The notes under the pieces are model-generated. The model saw only the letters and a program-made list of their open reading frames with translations. It was not told the origin of the DNA and did not search any database. Both the position numbers and the translations under genes were made by a program. Shown here one piece after another: positions 12,401-25,907 of a stretch of DNA of 64,000 nt (position 1 is its first letter; the number at the start of each line of letters is the position of its first letter). Source of the DNA: Membranipora membranacea (lineage: Eukaryota; Bryozoa; Gymnolaemata; Cheilostomatida; Membraniporidae); the NCBI GenBank assembly GCA_914767715.1, contig OU612065.1, forward strand, positions 15,004,001 to 15,068,000, given 5' to 3'.

Positions 12401-15400
12401 TTTGAATCCTCAGATTATTGCACCACATTACACCCAAACCAATGTGCTTACATAAGCGTAACTGAGTAAACTTGCATCACTTCAAGTACTTTGGTGAGTT
12501 TCCTATCACCATCCGGTTTGTTTGATGTTTGGGATCTACATCAATTCTATGATATGCCTTGTATCTTTACACCTCCCTCCTTATGCCCTCTCTGATTTAA
12601 AAAATGATCAAGAGTACCAATTATTTGTATTGTTTGCATTTTCTTGTAGAATGAGGGATTTAGACAACACAACCTACATCCCAAACCACCACAGCACCCA
12701 AAACAAGCTGTTGCCCAAAATCAGGAACCTGTTCAACACTTTCAGCCACAACCTCCAAAAGTTGACAAGCCACCTGTTCATCGTGATCAATCCATCAGAT
12801 CAGAGCCTACAAAACAGACTGGGAGAAGACCTGAGCCGACAAAATCAGACCCTCCGAGATTCAAGAGCGATCAGCCAGGTAAGATCCCATCAGATTGACA
12901 AGGTCGTAACCTTCCGATACCTAATACAGCTGCCAAGTCTATTTATAGTTATTTGTTTATTCGAGGATGATAAATGACAAAGTTGTCAATACAGATGACA
13001 AGCAGATATGACAATGCCTCTGTCACTCATAAACAATAGCATCAAATATGTTGTAATGCCCCTCTTTTTACTCATTTACCTCCTGTTTAGATATAGATTT
13101 TTGTAAAGTAAATAAGAAGCAGCAATTCAGAATATCTATTGTAATATTTGTTCCTGGCTTGCTCTGACTGACAAATTAAATCAATGCTTAACTACCAAAA
13201 ACTACAATAAATATTACACCAAAGATTTCACATCATGTTGGGCCAATTATCAGCTTTCTGAAAAGAATATAACATAATGGTCTATCAGTGAGCGTAGCGC
13301 TGTCTATTGATTGGTTTACAATTTTCAATGGTCACGGTGAATTCCCTGTTGCTATGGAAGGTTTTGATAATCAGTTGTGATTGTTCATTTTAACTCGTGT
13401 CTCATTAGCATTACAAAGTGTTGACGGGCTGCCACATGGTTTCTCTCTCTGAATAAAACTGTAATTGAAATTTAAAACATTGATTTAGGTCGTTCAGCAG
13501 TGGATAGAGCTCTGACAGATACACAGAAACGGATAGAACAACTCAAACGAGAAATGGAACAACTAGAAGCAGTAAGTAATATATACTAAGAGCTCACTTT
13601 TTAATTTCACCCTATCTGTTTTCACTATTAGCAGGCTATAAATGTATGCTTTGTGATCAAGAGGAGTAAGACGGTACCATCAAAAGCTTTTTTTCAAGCC
13701 GAACAGATGTTGAATACTCAAAAATTTTTCCTCATGATTCAATTTCAAGGTTTCAAATATGAAATTCCCTACAGTGATGATGGTGAACCTCCTTGATACA
13801 ATAAAAATCATAAGAGCGAATAAATGTGTTTATTGTCAAAGATTTTAACTCATAAAATTTGATGTAGTCAGGAATGTGTTAAGCGGCACCACAAGTCTTG
13901 TCATGGCATGTCATACACCGTATATCTGTCCTTTACTGTCTTTACCGTCCTTCACACTGCACATTGTATGATATCATTTTATTTCACCTTATGATTTGAA
14001 CAGGCTAACGTTAACTCCATACCATACATTGACCCCATCAATGGACCTCCACACCGCCCCCTACCTCAGCAAAATCATCAGGTGGGTACATGAGCATATT
14101 GATGATGATGATGATGGTTATTGTGCTGATCATAAAAACAAACCTTCTTTCACCCTGCTCTAAAACAGGGAGGCATAGGAGTAGAGAAAAACATGTTGCC
14201 AACAAATTTGATCCATTTCTTCTTCTTTGGAAGAAACAAGACCTCTGAACAATAGTGCCCCTGTATCTTCACCTCTTAAATCGGTAATTGGTCTGACCTG
14301 CATAAATCGCATGGAATATCGTTCCTGATTTGACATCTTTGACATTATTTGCACAGCATTTTTTGTTCGTTCAGTTAACGCTCTCCCAGACAGTCATATG
14401 CACAGCTTAGAATTAGATGAAGGTCAAGCAACAATGCCAATAAATTATTTATCGAATATAGTCATTGTCAGCACTGATCCTGAGCCTAATTAGCTGTACA
14501 TGAACACGGCAGCGAGTAAATCTCTTTGACGTATTCCAACTTCCAGAATTGATCTGTTATTGACTGATTTTCTGCTGTAAACAATAATTGATTTTTATCT
14601 TCAATGTTATCCCGTTTGTAGGAAAAGTTTGAGTTCTTTGACCCTTGGGGTAAAGGTCAAGGAAACCCGCGGAGGAAAGCTGATGGGAACCTTAGGGGAT
14701 ATCCTCAGATTAAGGATACGGGCATAGTCCCGACTATGAAAGAGATGCACCAGAGTTGGCCAAACAACAATCCGGTAGGTAATTCTCTTAGCATTGATGA
14801 CAAATATTTATGCACCAAAATTCTTTATTTCAATTGCTAGATGTTGTATTATTTGTTCTAATTTGCAGCAGACAGTAAACCAAGTTCACAATTACTGTTT
14901 CTGTGTCACAGATGTTTTGTGCTAATCTAACCTTTTGGTATCTCTCCAAGAGTACCATTTTATACAATGTGATAACGATTTCCATGTACAAAATATCGAA
15001 ATTCTTAGCAAATTCTTTTTTAATATGGCAAGTCTGAGAGCTCGAAGTGAAATTTGCCCATGGCATGTTAATTGCGACCGATGCTGCTTATACTGCAAAA
15101 TCTGAATTTTGATAGAATTTCAGCTATTATTCTGCTGCTGCTCCCCATCTCCCCCTGCATGCTACCTCCATGCTAGATTTATGATTTAGTGTGGCAACTT
15201 ATGATTTTTGTGCTATTTAGTCAGGAGATTACAACCAACAAGGCGGTTCAGGGCCGATTCTCCCAGATCCTGTATCGGCTACTAAGCAACAGCCCATGCC
15301 TCCCCCACCTCATGTGAGATTCGAAGCTAAGGTAACAGCTCTAAATCTATATTTCTCAATCAACTCATAGAAATCCTAGCAAATAAATCCAACAAACAGA

Positions 15401-18193
15401 GAAGATATGTTGTTCTTTGTACTTTAGGTGTTGCAAGAATCATAGTATTTATGTAAATTAACTCCATAAAATAAGTCAAATAGTTAAGTGTGCTTACGAG
15501 TGTTTATTTATCATTAACGCCACACATTTATTATCAATGGTGCTGCCAGCTCAATTAAGATCAGCATTCCAACACGTCTCTCCCACATATAACAGTGACC
15601 AATGACATCATAGAAAATCCCTTTCAAAAGCTCCTGATAAATCGATCAATCGGCTCAGTTAAACTTTAACATCTAAGACTCATTTTACACAGCATGGTTA
15701 CAGTCAGCGTTTTATAACCTTTTAAACCAACATATGAACAATTCATAATTGAAAAACCGTGGATTATGTTGGCTTTGTTATATTGTCAAATAACTGCTAA
15801 CCCCCCCCCCCCTGCCACATGCACCATCCGACTAGTTGTGATTTATGATCATCTTTCAACACCACAATCTTCTTATTTGAATACCATTGAGACTTCTACC
15901 ATAACTCATAGTTATTGATAATCTTATAGGCGTCACTGAGAAATGACAACGGTACAGGACTTAACACAGAGAGTAAATTTGGAGGAAGTGGAGAACCGGT
16001 AAAGACAAACAGTGGCTCAATCAGAACCAGATTCCCAGTCACCATGAGGAAAGATATATACGGAAGTAAGTTCCGACATATTCAAGTATCAAGTCACTTC
16101 CAATCCTGTGCTGCTTTTCACATAGCTGGCCACCACTGAAATCCCATCACATATATTATCATCATGGACCATAGGCATCAGATGTGACTCTCTCACTGAC
16201 AAATATCCAATATGGACAAACATAATGTACTCTAGACATATCTTAGTATTATGAAATCCTTTTTTATCACAGATACCAGTATAAATACAGAGATGGACGG
16301 GTACAATCCTTTCAAAGGTAAAGCACCAGAGAACCCGGAGTTCTTCCCATATGGTAAACCAGGAGGTGGGGCACCGCTCAGAGACAATAACGACCGATTC
16401 CAGCTACAGAGACGAAACATAGACTTCGCTCACGAACAGGACACCTCAGCCGATATCACCAAGAGAAGGAAGGCTGCAGATGAATATCTTCACGAGCTCA
16501 GTGAGTAGTCTCAGTCTGAGATACAAATTTCTTCAAGCTTCAGTTTCAAGCTTTGGAACGTACACAGTCATTTTCACTGACCTAAGTCGTTGTCTGTAGA
16601 TATCTTCTAATACATTCATCGGATTTGCTATGACATACAAACAGTATGTGATGGTATGTAACAGAGAAGCACACTACCATTTCTAATATGCTTCATCTGA
16701 TTTTAGAGAGGGAAATGGCAGAACAGAGAAGAACCAGGGAGGAGGCAAATATTGATGCCCGAGCTCCGGTAAGTAAAGTGGCATAACTTCAACCATCTAA
16801 AAGACCCACCAGGGTATATACATACATATACCATTTCATACAAATGTTTTTGAGGTATAACATCAGCATTAGTACAAAAACTCAAATTAATAAAAAAAAA
16901 TTATATAAACTTGATTGGCTGCTCAGTGTTTAAGGCCAATGAGAACATGTGACATGAAAATAATGGTGATTGCAAGAAAAGGTTTCAAAAAAGTCAACAA
17001 CAAAAATTCTGGTAAGAAGGTATGAGTAGTTATACAGGAAACATCATTGTCAGGTGCACAATATTTTTGTTTTTGACAGATCGGCGAGTTGGCTTCTATA
17101 ATGCAGCAGGGTAAAGTCGGTAATCCAAAGAGAGACCCCAAAACTGGTAATATGTTAAATCATCACCACCAAACCTCAGATGTCACCAGGTTACAAAACG
17201 GCATCCCAGAGTCCAAAAGGTTTGCCGGAGTTGTAAATGGAGATCTAGGCTCTAGTTTCCATGCTCAGCAATATCACAGTGATCTCAGTAAGATAGCAGA
17301 GGAAAGGCATAGAATGAGACAGCTGGAGAGACTCAGGGATTCTCAAGAAGAAAAGAGGGTGAGCAGTTTATTTCAGGCGTAGCATGTTGATGTTCAGACC
17401 AGGCACACCTCTGTCCAATCTTTTCTAACGTCTATCTTGTTCTTATGATTAATTTTGGCGTCTTAACCATGTCAGTGCTTTCACCACGAGTAAGCCAATA
17501 ATCTTAATTGCCATGACCATGCCCAAAATTCTTCTTTATTGTTACAGCATGGTGAGACATGGAATGATATGTGGGGACGGCCCGGTGCAGGAGCACCAAA
17601 CAGTAACACAGATCCCAACTTTAAGAAACCCAAATTCATGAATGTATTGCATCACCCTGAAAACAGAAGTGGATTGGTGAGTGAATTTTTTATTTATAGC
17701 GCACCTGGTATATCTGTAATAATGAGCCATAAGGATGAATAAAGGACATTAACCTATTGACCAACCAACTACTCGAGGGCACATACTTGTTGAAATACTT
17801 GACCAATGCCGATGATGAAATCAATGTCATACTCTGTTTCAGGTTTTTGTGAAAAACACACCATATGGAATACATGAACTTCACCCTCAACATTATAATA
17901 AAACTACTATCAGCAGTAGCCATAATAACAACTTTGAGTTACCACAAGACGCCACAAGAAGAGAGCGTAATGTAAGTATTAGCTAAACATATTGTGCTGT
18001 TTCGAACTTACTATGAGATTTCGTTCTGTCAGCTTGTTGCCCTTTCAACGGACATGTCCCCTTCTGCATCAGATTATTTTAACGGTCTGAAATATGCTAA
18101 ATTGCCTTACCATCTTACCAACCAATATAAATGTTTTGTATTTTTCTTTTTTAGCTGAACTATAATGTGAAGGCACCATTCGCAACACTTTAA
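9445..18193 (+). CDS. Disordered coiled-coil protein with repeated GxxGGGAP motifs (CSPP1-like candidate)
   Basis: Supported exons, in phase: 10096-10171, 10464-10598, 11078-11147, 11341-11446, 11711-11890, 12650-12878, 13489-13571, 14004-14081, 14622-14774, 15221-15331, 15930-16065, 16273-16500, 16707-16768, 17080-17358, 17548-17676, 17843-17971 and 18155-18193 (TAA). A possible first exon, 9445-9457, does not join in phase with 10096, so the N-terminus is incomplete. The product is low in globular content: Pro/Gln-rich stretches, an acidic run of nine Glu, short coiled coils (QKRIEQLKREMEQLEA; KRRKAADEYLHELKREMAEQ) and three copies of a glycine motif (PFGKAGGGAP, PYGKPGGGAP, MWGRPGAGAP). 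Such motifs with charged coiled coils recall centrosome/spindle-pole protein CSPP1, which fits its head-to-head position with IFT139, but I am not certain of the family. Confidence 0.6.
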
Positions 18194-18800
18194 ACAAAGA
18201 AAATTTATCAAAAAAGCAGTGTGGACTATACGGCGTCAGAACTAGCGCAACATACTTATATCGATGAACTCCTCTTCATTGTATATATTGCCAGTATTAC
18301 TTGAATGGGAAATTTCCTGCTACACGAATATACCAGAAACACTTTTGCATGGCCAAGATATCCGTCCTCTTATGAAGTTTCATTTAATTATAAGGTACAA
18401 TCTAGATAAAAATCTCAAATGATCCACTATTTTTAACCTCCCATATTGTTATCCTTTTTCAATGGCAATTTATTTATGTATGCATTTTTTTTATAAATGT
18501 TTATTGCTCACTATATGTTATTGTAACATAAATCTACACCTAGTCCCCTTGCTTTGTTACTGACTTTTGTAATTTCAGCCTACGCTCAAACATGATTACA
18601 TCATGTCATTCCTTGTTATGGCTAGTGTCGAAATGCAATAAGATCCAATGTATTTGATATTATATTATATTTTTTATATGTACTAAAAATGTCTATTGAT
18701 CTTTTTTATACAATTTAAATACTTTTGTCTTTTTTCAAGTACTTTACAACATCGAAATAATGATTTTGCCAATGTACAGAAATATAAAGTTGTACAAAAG

Positions 18801-18806
18801 AATAAA
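18801..18806 (+). terminator. Poly(A) signal of the CSPP1-like gene
   Basis: AATAAA about 610 bp after the stop codon, in an AT-rich 3' region before the convergent ANKMY2 gene ends. Other weak signals may exist upstream. Confidence 0.4.
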
Positions 18807-19030
18807 GCTTTACAGCAAACAAAGCTTTAGAATGATGAAAATACTGTACTAAAAAAAGTTTATTGAGAGTGCCAGTTACATGGACGGCATCGACTAGATT
18901 TGAGGAAGGTTAAAGTACACTTGTCAGCTACTGTGGACTGTGAACAGAAGTTTGAGTACTATTTTAGTCTCACAATGGAAGAAAACTACAACAAGCTCAC
19001 ATTTTCTAAAAGTTTCTGAATATTTGTGTA

Positions 19031-19036
19031 TTTATT
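19031..19036 (-). terminator. Poly(A) signal of ANKMY2
   Basis: AATAAA on the minus strand 24 bp beyond the stop codon (19060), implying a very short 3'UTR. A second TTTATT (plus-strand reading) near 18857 is an alternative. The two convergent genes leave only a few hundred bases between their ends. Confidence 0.4.
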
Positions 19037-19059
19037 CTGCTGACTGTGTAGAGCGCGGA

Positions 19060-22000
19060 CTAGGCAGGGTTACCTGACTTCTTACAGAATCGTTTATGCG
19101 AAGGGCGGTTTGCTTTCTGGCATTCTTTACTGCAGTAGTATGTTTGTAGACAACCTTGACATTTCTTTGGTTTCCTTGCGGCACACACATCACATACTGG
19201 GTCTTCGTCAGAGCGAAGTCTGTTACCATTTATAGCATCTGTCAGAGCTACTATCGCTGTTGGATGACCTCCCTGAGAGAATAGAGCAAACTTGAGTAAT
19301 GATAAAGCACACAACAAGATAAACCAAATTAAACACATCAAAGATAACAATTCAACATATGGCATCAGATGACTTGAAGTTAATGCATTAAACAACTGAT
19401 ATAAATATATCAACACTCATTACAGACAAAACAGTATAAGCCAAACTGCATCAGAAGGGTGATGAGAAATAGCAAGCCCAGCAAAAATTATGACTCACCA
19501 TCTCAATCTGTGAGAGTTTTTGTAAGAGTATTTGGAATAGATTAGATTCAGCTTTAGGGAATGATCTGAGAGTAGACCTAACAAGATTCTCCACATTAGC
19601 TAGGAACCCATCAGTATCTCTACCCGACGATAATCTGTAAGAGAAATGTGCCTGGATGTGGAAAGTGTGAACAAGGAATTTACTCTGATGTTATAGTCAT
19701 CACAAAGAGTTACAGGGAGAACTAGAATCCTTTATAAGATTTCAGTGGTTTCCATAGCCAAGTTTTCTTATTTTCTTCAAAGGACAGGGCAACACTAGGA
19801 ATCTCAACTTTTAAGCCGAGTTAAGAACATAATATCACATAATATCGCCACTTTTTCATCAACATGAGACGTTTCTGGAAAACAACTTATGATTTGTGAC
19901 AAAAAAACATTTGGATTGATGTTTTACCTCTTGATCAGTCCATCTAAGTTGTTGGACTTTTTCTGAGCCTCCCCAGCATGTTCCAGTATACAAGACAGAT
20001 AATGAAACTTGAGAGCCAGGGACTCATGAGTATCGTGAGCTGCCATCTTTTCTAAAGTGAGCTTGTCCAATATCTGCCTGAGATATTTTCCATCTTCCAG
20101 CAGATCAGGGTTAGACTGCAAAACCTTTAGTAGGTAGACCTACAAAAAGACCACCATAGGTCAATATTTGGCTATTTGATTATTTTTGTCCCGGCAATAA
20201 TACCATCATAGGCAAAAATTAGGCTTATTGATTATTTTCACCCCTCTGAGCGCTTCATGCATATCAAGAAGCCACACAGCATCAGTTAGATGAGGTGAGA
20301 GTTTTAACAAGGAAGAATAATGCAAGCCTGGACTAGAAACTTTTTTGAGTTTAAGCATATTTTACTCTTTTTATTGTGCATGTTCTCATATGTGACTTGA
20401 CAGGCAAATAAAATTGATATTCATATTTATATATTCTCTCACCGGATGGATGTTATAGCTTGATATAAAACTGTGGAATTGTTTAACGAGTTTCTTCTGA
20501 AGCTTAGCTCGAGTTTCCTGTCCTGCAAAATTTGCATAATTTCTGTTATTGGCTGCTCAGAGAAATACATCAATGTTCTTGTATCTTTCCTCACAATTGT
20601 GTCACTAGAGGAATCTCTATTATAATAAGTCGACATATTTTAATGATTGGATGGATTGACAAAATTTACATGCTATTTATACCAAAACTGTATTACTATG
20701 TAAACCTATGCTATACATGGCTGTGGACTGTAGTTTGGACTTACCGCTAGGCTTAGTGAAACGCGTCAGATCACTGGATGGCATAAAGTTTTCAATGATT
20801 CCTCCAATATGGTAATTCGCTGAAAACATAAATCATAGATTCAATGATGTGCAGTTAATTTTCTGAACACATAGGCTATGCTACAGCATTGTCTGAATCT
20901 TCACTTTTGTTTCTAGTAAAGGAGAGTTTTGTAGTAAAAGTTACAATTTGGTATCTGCAACAAGGCTCAAAACTCAATAAATGAGGGCAGAAAAAGAACA
21001 ATACATCCTGATCATGGTGATTTGATCCAGGTATGGTTTGAATATATGCATTATGATAGGGACAAAGATTAAGCTCAAGCCATCTCGGACTTCTATAATG
21101 AACTGAGGCGTGTGAACTGTTAGGCTAAGCTGATAATTTGAAACATTTGTATGCCATTTGAGTCACTCTGTTCGAATTGAGACTTGAGATTGTTAAAGTT
21201 ACAACTAGAGTAGAAGTGAGCGTACCACTGCACAACACACAGGTCTTCAGCTTGAAAACCTGGGTCAAGCGCTGTTTCGAGGCCTCTCTAGTACAACGTC
21301 CTCACAGCCAGCCCCAGCAGCATGAAGCAACCCCTGTGTGTTGATGAGGATCTCATCCTATCACTTCCAGCCCTCAGAGCATGTTGTCAGTTTGAGTATT
21401 TTGACAAAATCTGTGTGTTCATGCTGTTGCGGAAGGATGCAAACTTTTCATTGTCCCATCACTCATGCTTAAACTCTAAGCCAAATCAGCACAGAAAGGC
21501 TTGCTTTCCATCAACTTTCCATCGGCAGAAAGTACGCAATCTTCGAGGCACCCGCCCCTTGTGCCACAGTCCACTACTCAAAATCACCACATTGAGCATC
21601 GCACATTTCTCATGACATAGCTGACTTGTTTGCGCTACAGCCAGTGGGCTGACTGTGATCTCCTATCTCGCTCTGCCTGCCTTTTATGCAATCGCCAAGC
21701 TTTAGATCAAAACTTTGCACCCTACAGAGATTAAACTGTCGGTGTAAATTTATGCGTCGTATACAGAAATTTAGTATTTACTGCATGTTGAGTTAATTTG
21801 AATTGACACCACTGTCCTCTGCACAGTGCCCTGTGGGACACAAACGCTGAATTTTTTTCACATCATATTCACAAGTTAAGGTTTTTTGCATGATAAAATT
21901 TGGCAGATGGTCGGAACTTGGTACATGGTTGATATTGCAGTAGAATTTTATAGTCAATTGTATTGATTGCAAGGGCACAATCAATTAGGAACCTATAAAT

Positions 22001-23319
22001 TACTTTGCTGACAGCAATATATATTTGTATAGGATTTGGAATCACTGAGAATATCAGTCTTACCAACAAAAGCAGCCATCTCAGCAGCAGACCTATTGAC
22101 AGAGTTCTTACAGTCCGTCTTTGCACCAGCATCCAGTAACAAGTTTACAACATCCTCGTTCCCTAGGGGTAAGAAAAAGCTACATTATAATAAGTTTACA
22201 AGTATATTCCCAATATTCCCCACTGAGGGAGAGAATTGAGCTTTTTGAAAAATGCAAATTAGAAAATTTCAAATAATTTAATCTAACCCTGTTGATACCA
22301 AATAAGCTATTTGTGAAGTTGATATTGTAGCCTTAGTCTATTTCGCTGCCGGTTTATTTAAAACTTCTCAAATTAAAAAAAAATTATCAACCAACTCCAC
22401 ATAATTAGCAATTGCAACGCAATAGCTTATCATAAATGGTTTCAGTATCATTAACAGGCAACTGAAGCAGTAACTTAGTATCCTACAACCAAAGTGGTAA
22501 TTTGGTCTCTGACAATCCGAGCGACAACTCACCAGATAACGCAGCAAACATGAGTGTGGTGTACTGGTTCTCATGTTGGTCGGTATTAACATCAGCACCT
22601 TTACTTAGTAGCCATTCACACAGCTCAAGATTTCCACGGAACGCTGCGTGCTGCAAAGCTGTCATACCGGTCTAGAACATCAATAAGACAGCATGCACAA
22701 TGTTCTATTCATCACGGTGTGATCATTTCACAAAGAGAATAATCAGGCTAACAGCGCAATGTTTTCAGTCTGCTTGGATGCAACTTATCAAGATCATCTT
22801 GAACTAGAGTTGTATTTGGACATATCCAATAGACAAGTAAATTAAAAATTTAATCTTTGGTAGGTTGGCTATACACAGTAGGAGTCTTGAGGACTCATGA
22901 AAAAAATCACGTTAAAAGCCTGGGCTTTCAGACTATCATGCCACAGGGCATACTCACCGAATCGATACAATCCACTTTTAGGTCTTCATATTTGTCAAGC
23001 AGCTCTTTCAATCCATTTAGATCACCTGAAAAAAAGGACAAACGAATATTGCTTTAAATAAAAGAGTAGTGGACAGCAGGATTGCTACTTAGCATCTGTA
23101 AAAAAGCTTTTTTCCATTTTTATGCGATTGAGACAGCTCGTGCACTTGCTAGTCACAGCCAAGGGTCAGATAGGATATATCTACTTAAATCAGTATTACA
23201 ATTACAAGTGATATGAATATAATTGTGTCGAATTAATGTAAAATAACTATGACATACTAACCAGTCTTATCTTGAGCCAACTTCAACCACTGTTCTTGTG
23301 GGGAACCTTCAGATGACAT
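19060..23319 (-). CDS. ANKMY2: ANKMY2: ankyrin-repeat and MYND zinc-finger protein 2
   Basis: Nine exons in phase: 23319-23262, 23025-22958, 22671-22533, 22162-22064, 20819-20745, 20522-20443, 20139-19928, 19634-19499 and 19272-19060. They start [11 protein letters not shown] and stop at TAG 19060. The N-terminal half has ankyrin repeats ([43 protein letters not shown]). A helical middle follows ([15 protein letters not shown]). The C-terminus is a MYND zinc finger with the C-x2-C, C-x2-C, YYCSKECQ and H-x3-C pattern. In vertebrates ANKMY2 binds FKBP38 and helps bring adenylyl cyclases to the primary cilium in Hedgehog signalling; the same role here is inference. The middle and MYND segments match the vertebrate order closely. 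The long acidic tail of mammalian ANKMY2 is missing: the protein stops 10 residues after the last zinc ligand. Introns carry repeats. Confidence 0.9.
21190..21720. repeat. Dispersed repeat in an ANKMY2 intron, related to 55260-55380
   Basis: A GC-richer block in a long ANKMY2 intron. Its segment CAGCCAGCCCCAGCAG followed by CAACCCCTGTGTG recurs in modified form at 55320-55350 (CCGGCCCCAGCAG, CACCCCTGTGT), in an intron of the SPFH-like gene B. The frame 21322-21615 is open by chance and has no domain I recognise. Probably an old transposable element fragment; class unknown. Confidence 0.4.
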
Positions 23320-25035
23320 GTCAAACTGTAACAGAAAAAGAATATGATATAAATATATATCAATAATATCATAATACCGAGTAATACCACGACAACAAAG
23401 GAGAATAAAGAGCTGAAAACTTTGTGGCTACATCTGAATGACATATAGATAGGACAGGACAGGTCAACTACAAAGCATGGACATGATCATGGAGCTGACT
23501 CTAAAATGACAATGTGGTTTTCATGTCAGGTTAACAATTCACATAGTAATGCAGTAAATATTATACTCACTGCAGCTTGATAATTTGTATTGTATATTCT
23601 ACACACTGAGCTCAATAGTACAATTCTGTGATTATACACCTTTGTACTCTTTTCTTTGAACTTTAAAGAGAAAATTTCTTCAAGCAAACGGAAATGGAGA
23701 GAAATGCGAAAACTCAAAAAGCTGACATATTTGTAGCTAAGATCACAACAATCTAGCTTCAGTAGCAAAGGACTTCAGTAGAAAATCCACATACTTTTCT
23801 CTCATCGGGGTTCTAAGGTTATATAATTTGAGAAAAATTAATTATTTTGTTCCCTGGAATCGAAACAAAGATCTGGCTGGCAGAAAAGGACTTACATCAA
23901 AGGCGACACCACGCTAGAACGCCTAGGGGGGAGGCGTGCCTCAGTTTTTGGACATAACTACATAAGGTTTGGGCATTGTTCCAGAATACCATCCCATGGG
24001 TAGGGCATTTGGGTTCAGAGCGGGTACAAGCAGGGAGAATGGAAGGGGGAGGAGCTTGCACTGACTAGTAGTATTGGCCAATCACAGACAAGTACTGGTG
24101 AATAGATGTTGATTACGGCTGAAATAAGTATTTAAATAGATACATCACACTCATTTTTTTATGTTTTAGCCATGAAATATACCAATCCATTAAAAATTAT
24201 TGTAACCAACTAATCCAGAACACTTGAATTATGTACTGGACAAGTTATTACAACACAATTGTGCTAATAACACTCATTAATCATCAATGAAAGGCCCATG
24301 CCGACATATTTCGCTCCTTAAACCACCACATTCTGTAAGATTCCCAGCCTTCTAGTGACAGTAGGTATGTAAATGGGATATTGTTGGACAGCTCTCAACA
24401 CCCCCTAACCACATGTGCTGAAATTATATTCAGATTCACAAGCTAAGTTTCTTTTCCTCAATGAAACAACTCGAAAAATTGATACTATTATGGGTACCTT
24501 GCCCTGTAAGATTTGTTTATCAAGATGATTGTTTTTAGCTCTAAGAATTGTTTTACTACCCTTTCACATGTGTTCTTCAGCCATAAGAAGAATAATAAAG
24601 AATAATTTCATTCTACAATACAACAAAAATGATATTTTATTTTTGAACTTTCCATTGGAAAGTCATAGATTTGTCACTTGAGAAGTTGTCAACCCACACT
24701 TTTCCATTCATTAATCATGGTTTCGTTGTGAGGGCACAACTCCAAAACGTAAGTAAGATCATGTTATAAAAATAGGTGTGGCCTATCGAGTGCAGGCTCC
24801 TCCCCCTTCCATTCACCCTGGTACAAGTACCCATCCCAGTACTAGTAGTGAGTAGGGCATCATTAGTAGACTAGTAGTATTGTCCTTAGATTTTCATATC
24901 CCTATTGTCCAGGGCAGAAAACTGTTATGAAAACGGTTCCCTGTGGCAGCGATAGAGCGTGGCTCATTCCATGTGTGTGATCTTGTCGAGACTAGTATGG
25001 GGCTGGTTTATTATTTCACCGTAGGATGAGCAGAG
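23320..25035. other. Spacer upstream of ANKMY2 with foldback arms
   Basis: No gene seen. An inverted pair lies at 24020-24060 and 24791-24832: both arms contain GAATGGAAGGGGGAGGAG on opposite strands, about 730 bp apart, and both are followed by similar GGGTAC words. This suggests a large degraded foldback or two inverted copies of one element. The ANKMY2 promoter must lie near 23320-23900, but I see no clear core element. Confidence 0.4.
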
Positions 25036-25606
25036 TGCAGGGTGGGCCTCCTATCTTGACAGTACCTTATTTAGGAGCTTTACCCTGGAGTTCTTCCGCC
25101 GAATAACTAGCTGTTCCAGCTGCAATTTCTCCTTTGCTTCCGTAACACCCCTCCTCCCTTCAATCCACAGATGATTCACACACCTTGGTTTTGCACAATC
25201 CTGAGTGCCTCGATCTCCCTCTTTGTGGAAGGATCCCAGGCACAGGAAGCTATTCCAGATGAGGAAGGCAGAGAGACTTGTATGCAATCAGCCTGGCTCT
25301 CTCCGGTGCCCAGTAGAGAGCTCGTCTGATCATCCCAATCTGCTTTCTGGCTCTGCAGATTTTGTCGGCTATGTGGTCAGTGAACTTTAGGTCTGACTGC
25401 ATTATCACCCCCAAGTATTTGCAGTGATCTGTGTGCTCCAGCACCATATTGTCCATAGTGTACTCTGGGACTGTTCTCTGAGGATGGAAGACAATAATCT
25501 TACACTTCTTAGCATTAAAACTCATCCCCCAGGTTTTAGCCCAGGTGTTCAGTGACTCCAAGTTGACTTGAAAATAAGGAAAATATTGTTGGTAGCTTCT
25601 GGGCAC
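25036..25606 (-). mobile_element. Non-LTR retrotransposon reverse-transcriptase remnant
   Basis: Minus-strand frame 25606-25250 resembles the C-terminal thumb region of LINE-type (jockey/CR1/RTE-like) reverse transcriptases: NLESLNTWAKTWGMSFNAKK, then KYLGVIM, then RARKQIGMIRRAL. Homology continues after a frameshift near 25250 (SCAWDPSTKREIEALRIVQN), then meets a stop. The element is 5'-truncated and has at least one frameshift and one stop, so it is dead. Its 3' boundary lies near 25036. Confidence 0.8.
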
Positions 25607-25682
25607 ATAATTGGTATATTTTTGCAGACTGTAGACAAATAAATGAGGAAAAATTGTTGGTATTTCAAAGGAGTAAATCAGA

Positions 25683-25810
25683 CCAAGGAGTTAAAGACTC
25701 TTAGAGCAATGATTAGTCATGAGTCTAATAAATGTCTAAGCAAGCAACGGAGAGGGAGTTCATTCAATGAACTCCCTCTCCATTGCTTAGACGTCTCCAA
25801 CTCCTTGATC
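25683..25810. repeat. Short foldback (MITE-like)
   Basis: The outer ends CAAGGAGTT (25684) and AACTCCTTG (about 25800) pair. Inside, GGAGAGGGAGTTCATT pairs with AATGAACTCCCTCTCC around a centre near 25772. Related CAAGGAGT words occur elsewhere in the window (28757, 36931, 43237, 45167, 49517), so this is one member of a dispersed family. It encodes nothing. Confidence 0.6.
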
Positions 25811-25907
25811 ATCAGACAGATCATTCTTACTTCAATCACGTTGATAGTCAATGGTCATATGTTCTTTCTTCCTAGGGTTAACCAAGGAGCCTCAAACACC
25901 TTGGGCT

